DNA of 64,000 nucleotides from Synanceia verrucosa (Eukaryota; Chordata; Actinopteri; Perciformes; Synanceiidae), in the NCBI GenBank assembly GCA_029721515.1, contig CM056553.1:11363849-11427848 (forward strand), given 5' to 3'. The notes under the pieces were generated by a model, which saw only the letters and a program-made list of their open reading frames with translations, had not been told where the DNA came from and searched no databases. The position numbers and the translations under genes were made by a program. Positions 62,501 through 64,000 of the stretch are shown piece after piece. How positions within the stretch are numbered: the stretch's first letter is position 1; each line of letters opens with the position of its first letter.

Positions 62501-63854
62501 TGCCAGAAAGATGGAGTTTTATATTGTGGGTATTGTTTCAAGCAAACAAAATTATTATTTATGACTAAAGAAATTCTGTAGATAACATGGAATGGACATT
62601 ATTTTCCAAAACCAACACCACTGGATTTTGGATTTGAGTTGTTTCAGTGTATGACTGTGGGTTTGAGTCGAGCGTGAAGTTGGCTTTGACTCTGAAAATA
62701 AAATTTCATGAGGTTTTTTGTTTGTGGAGTAATATCTCATGACTCAACAACATTTACTATATGTGATGATTAGACATGGTAGTGACATCATCTAACCATT
62801 TCTATTAAAAAAAATCCTACATATTTATTTTATTCTAGCAAGTAGGTGTTATGTAGTCTGCAAGAACAGTAAAGGGAGTTTAATGGTCCCAGCAGGGAAT
62901 CAATAATACATGTGTTGCATTTGTTGGTGCACTTTATGCAGAATAATTTATCGTTTGCTTAAAGTCATATTGCTCAATTAAATCGAAATTCATATTAGCT
63001 CTAAATGTCATAAAGAATTGTTTCTTCATGGCCCAAGACATGGTGTTTTTGTTATAGTCAGTCATTTTCCCAGATACTTTAATCTTCCAATGAACTATGA
63101 ACTAACACCAGTTTCTCAGTTTATAATATCCACCAAGCTAAAACTACTGCAGTCTAATACAACTCCTGAATGTTTTAATGTTGGGGTTTGTGTTTAAACT
63201 GTTTAACAAGGTGTTGATTGAACTTTATGATCAGTTTGGTGGCTGTTGCAGTAAGCAGAGAGGTGTCTACTATATGGCCTTTCTGTCATTGCTAGAAATG
63301 TGGTGAACAAAATAATGGAAACACCTGGCATAAGGACAACCAAGTGTAATTTAATGGCAGAATACTTTATTTATTTAGTTATTTCACAGGCTTTTATTCT
63401 TGGACTTTGATCCACTCCACAGAGACTTTTCCATGGAAAATGTGTCAGTAGTTATGAATGTACATTAATGTGATCCAGCTTTATGCATAATGGCACCCTA
63501 AAGATTTTCTTTGGATCCTTTAAAATACCTTAACAGTTTGTCAAAATATTAAAATTATTTAAATAAAAAAACTGTAGTTATTAGGTGGCTAAGCAGAGGC
63601 TACGAACTTAACTTCCTTAAACTTGTGAGTGTGATTTTGTAAACAAAAACAAAGATCATGTTAAGTTACATATAAAGTCAATCTGCTGTGATTGGCCTTT
63701 TTCATGTACAACAAATAGCAATAATAAAATAATAATAATGAACCTCTCTCCCAGGCGCCTCTCCGTATCCTGGTGTCCAAATTGATGAAGAGTTTTGCTG
63801 CAGGCTGAAAGAGGGGACCAGGATGAGAGCGCCAGAGTACTCCTCCTCTGAAAT
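35525..63854 (+). CDS. kdrl: kdrl (VEGFR-type receptor tyrosine kinase, fourth class), 3'-partial
   Basis: Endothelial receptor for VEGF ligands that drives vessel growth. Exons: 35525-35588, 41305-41395, 42591-42808, 44051-44181, 45130-45289, 45384-45520, 45604-45775, 45911-46037, 46193-46362, 47572-47728, 49434-49545, 51695-51803, 52884-53168, 53348-53494, 53672-53800, 54726-54832, 55001-55130, 56139-56243, 57747-57860, 57971-58059, 58190-58343, 59119-59216, 59737-59859, 60217-60328, 63755-63854. All phases agree, giving 1113 codons. Layout: signal peptide 1-21, seven Ig domains to about 736, membrane helix about 746-767, kinase from 816 with an insert at 919-969. Catalytic residues seen: GHGAFG loop 820-825, K847, E864, HRD 1005-1007, DFG 1025-1027, activation-loop Y1033 and Y1038. 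Called kdrl, not kdr, from its place beside tex11 and dlg3 and from a kinase insert without YVGAIPV. The last kinase exons and tail are outside the window. Confidence 0.93.
40366..40388. repeat. (GT)n microsatellite
   Basis: About 23 bp of GT repeats in kdrl intron 1. Confidence 0.9.
40766..41080. mobile_element. Second copy of the 11690 MITE, ends missing
   Basis: Matches the interior of 11690-12150 in the same orientation: TTTAAAATCC.A.GCTTGAGTGCCATC, GGGTCACC.ATC.CAGT, TCTTTCATTTGAGCT.TTCA and CACTGGCACAAGGCACTTTC. The TTAA/TIR termini are not present, so it is a truncated copy. Confidence 0.8.
41305..45775 (+). CDS. kdrl: kdrl Ig domains 1-3 (ligand-binding region)
   Basis: Exons 2-3 (Ig1, residues about 22-124; NDTGKYSCKYTKDG), 4-5 (Ig2, 125-221; HVLYIYRHETSLVVPCR and IGFRIPYDSATEINMLFC) and 6-7 (Ig3, 222-324; VVVGDTLMLNCTGETTYGG and EDNGVYSCKAE). 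In VEGFRs, Ig2 and Ig3 bind ligand. Each domain shows the expected cysteine pair. N-glycosylation sequons are visible (for example NHT-like NTS and NVS). Confidence 0.9.
41396..45129 (+). other. kdrl introns 2-4
   Basis: Introns 41396-42590, 42809-44050 and 44182-45129, separated by exons 3 and 4. No repeats, RNA genes or extra exons were recognised in them. Confidence 0.7.
45911..46362 (+). CDS. kdrl: kdrl Ig domain 4 (cysteine-less)
   Basis: Exons 8-9, residues about 325-423. The usual Ig cysteines are replaced (KLVFEPKVNALPPPDMVAW and YAGLFTINLGN), which agrees with the known absence of the Ig4 disulfide in VEGFRs. This domain makes receptor-receptor contacts after ligand binding. Confidence 0.88.
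46363..47571 (+). other. kdrl intron 9
   Basis: 1.2 kb intron with a CT microsatellite at 47519-47536 next to the acceptor tract of exon 10. Nothing else recognised. Confidence 0.7.
47572..53800 (+). CDS. kdrl: kdrl Ig domains 5-7
   Basis: Exons 10-12 encode Ig5 (about 424-549; HQLTCTARGMPLPDIIWYW and SGNYSCVAQNEDG), exon 13 all of Ig6 (550-644; DDVTLTCRAARYLYTNLQW and DYKCQAYK), and exons 14-15 Ig7 (645-736; LTLACYALGVPRPYIMWYK and EDEGLYECVASNVEG). Ig7 mediates homotypic contacts in the active dimer. An alternative upstream acceptor for exon 12 at 51526/51529 is described in the findings. Confidence 0.9.
47729..49433 (+). other. kdrl intron 10
   Basis: 1.7 kb intron. Nothing recognised apart from a short G run at about 48980-48989. 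Confidence 0.7.
49546..51694 (+). other. kdrl intron 11, with alternative exon-12 extension at its 3' end
   Basis: 2.1 kb intron. Its last 168 bp (51527-51694) are open in the exon 12 frame and follow a strong acceptor (CCTGTCTTTCAG). The remainder shows no recognisable content. Confidence 0.65.
51804..52883 (+). other. kdrl intron 12
   Basis: 1.1 kb intron. Nothing recognised. Confidence 0.7.
53801..57746 (+). other. kdrl introns 15, 17 and 18
   Basis: Introns 53801-54725, 55131-56138 and 56244-57746, interrupted by exons 16-18. No RNA gene or repeat recognised beyond a short AT run just before exon 16. Confidence 0.65.
54726..55130 (+). CDS. kdrl: kdrl transmembrane and juxtamembrane exons
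   Basis: Exon 16 (54726-54832) encodes the membrane helix VIILVCTGAAATFLWLMLIL, followed by the stop-transfer residues RKLRK. Exon 17 (55001-55130) encodes the juxtamembrane segment QPAQYKMGPSIIIDPDECPL and ends SKWEFPRDRLRL. Human VEGFR2 has GYLSIVMDPDE here; this protein has GPSIIIDPDE, so the Y801 position has no tyrosine. Confidence 0.9.
56139..58059 (+). CDS. kdrl: kdrl kinase N-lobe and hinge exons (18-20)
   Basis: Exon 18 carries the glycine loop GHGAFG and the catalytic lysine (TVAVKMLK, K847). Exon 19 carries the helix-C glutamate (ALMSELKILIHIGHHLNVV, E864). Exon 20 carries the hinge (LMMIVEFCKYGNLSNYLRGK). All key N-lobe residues are present. Donors are GTAGGA, GTGAGC and GTGAGT. 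Confidence 0.93.
58190..58343 (+). CDS. kdrl: kdrl kinase-insert exon (21)
   Basis: A 154 bp exon, residues about 919-969: SQDGKVVSSGSGCELSELMK, then RRLESVASTGSSASSGFIED and KSYCDSEEEEE. The RRL.S..S..SASSGF..DKS part aligns with human VEGFR2, but the tyrosine motif YVGAIPV (Y951, adaptor TSAd site) is absent. A tyrosine occurs instead in KSYCDSEE. Confidence 0.9.
58344..60216 (+). other. kdrl introns 21-23
   Basis: Introns 58344-59118, 59217-59736 and 59860-60216. The first begins C-rich (58370-58440). Nothing else recognised. Confidence 0.65.
59119..63854 (+). CDS. kdrl: kdrl kinase C-lobe exons (22-25), incomplete
   Basis: Exon 22 SEDLYKRVLTLEDLICYSFQ; exon 23 the catalytic loop CIHRDLAARNIL, DFGLARDIYKDPDYVRKGD; exon 24 ARLPLKWMAPEAIFDK and SDVWSFGVLMWEIFSL; exon 25 ASPYPGVQIDEEFCCRLKEG and RMRAPEYSSSE, ending in phase 2 at donor GTGAGA (63855). 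The rest of the C-lobe and the tail are beyond 64000. Confidence 0.92.
60329..63754 (+). other. kdrl intron 24 (3.4 kb)
   Basis: Contains the interspersed repeat at 60478-60715. The phrase AAAATAATGGAAACACCTGG (about 63308-63328) is common in fish DNA elements. No exon seen. Confidence 0.7.
60478..60715. repeat. Interspersed repeat with TTTATTAATCCCTCAG head
   Basis: CCTTTATTAATCCCTCAGTG then AGGGAAATTTC, and further on GGTGCCTTGATCAAGGGCAC. Both are familiar fish-repeat motifs. Class not determined. Confidence 0.5.
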
Positions 63855-64000
63855 GTGAGAATTCTTCAGTAAACAACAAATGTGAAGTGAAAACATGGTG
63901 CACTTGATTTAATGTTTTCTGTCCTGACCTGTCTTTGAAAAATGTAGCATTGCAAATATTTTATTGTTTGAACCATCACACTGGTTATGATGTTGCTATG
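63855..64000 (+). other. Start of kdrl intron 25, to window edge
   Basis: Begins with donor GTGAGA. The exon continuing MYQ..LDCW is beyond the edge. Confidence 0.75.

Noticed and set aside
35525..63854. Alternative identity as kdr, flt1, flt4 or a PDGFR-family kinase
   Set aside because: Seven Ig domains with a cysteine-less Ig4 exclude PDGFR/KIT types; the DLG3-TEX11 neighbourhood and an insert lacking YVGAIPV favour kdrl over kdr; flt1- and flt4-specific insert text is absent.
1..64000. CRISPR arrays, rRNA, tRNA, prophage or bacterial operons
   Set aside because: None seen; repeats present are microsatellites, a minisatellite and eukaryotic interspersed elements.

Overview
The window is nuclear DNA of a vertebrate, almost certainly a ray-finned (teleost) fish. 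It holds multi-exon genes with GT-AG introns of about 0.1 to 7 kb, long GT, CT and AT microsatellites, MITE-like elements and LINE-type tails of the kind common in fish genomes. No prokaryotic, viral or CRISPR structure was seen. All genes were rebuilt by hand from splice sites, reading-frame phase and recalled protein families; no alignment was run.

Three genes account for the coding content, in the order dlg3 (+) > < tex11 (-), then kdrl (+). (1) The 3' half of dlg3 (SAP102-type MAGUK scaffold), 2614-19401, gives PDZ3, SH3, a variable hook region and the guanylate-kinase-like domain (467 codons here). PDZ1, PDZ2 and the start lie to the left of the window. A long 3' UTR follows, to about 22.45 kb. 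(2) A complete tex11 (ZIP4/SPO22-type meiotic crossover factor) on the minus strand, ATG at 31694 and stop at 22759, in 28 coding exons encoding 883 residues. (3) A VEGF receptor tyrosine kinase, called kdrl (the fourth vertebrate VEGFR class), 35525-63854, in 25 coding exons and 1113 codons. It runs from the signal peptide through seven Ig domains, the transmembrane helix, the split kinase and the activation loop; the last kinase exons and tail lie beyond the right edge.

DLG3 and TEX11 are also neighbours on human Xq13.1. Placental mammals have lost the fourth VEGFR, so a VEGFR beside tex11 supports the kdrl call and marks the ancestral site of the lost gene.

The most interesting features are in splicing. 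dlg3 has two alternative hook exons (15551-15650 and 16317-16362), and the frame is kept only if exactly one is used. tex11 has two GC-AG introns, one competing with a good-looking GT donor that would break the frame. kdrl has a strong upstream acceptor that would add 55-56 in-frame residues inside Ig5. There are three tandem NAGNAG acceptors. The receptor also lacks the tyrosines equivalent to human VEGFR2 Y801 and Y951. Non-coding findings include a TTAA-flanked MITE with a second copy 29 kb away, another MITE next to the dlg3 alternative exon, a diverged duplication on either side of the tex11-kdrl intergenic region, and a possible divergent transcript from the tex11 promoter. I did not find a wholly new multi-gene system.
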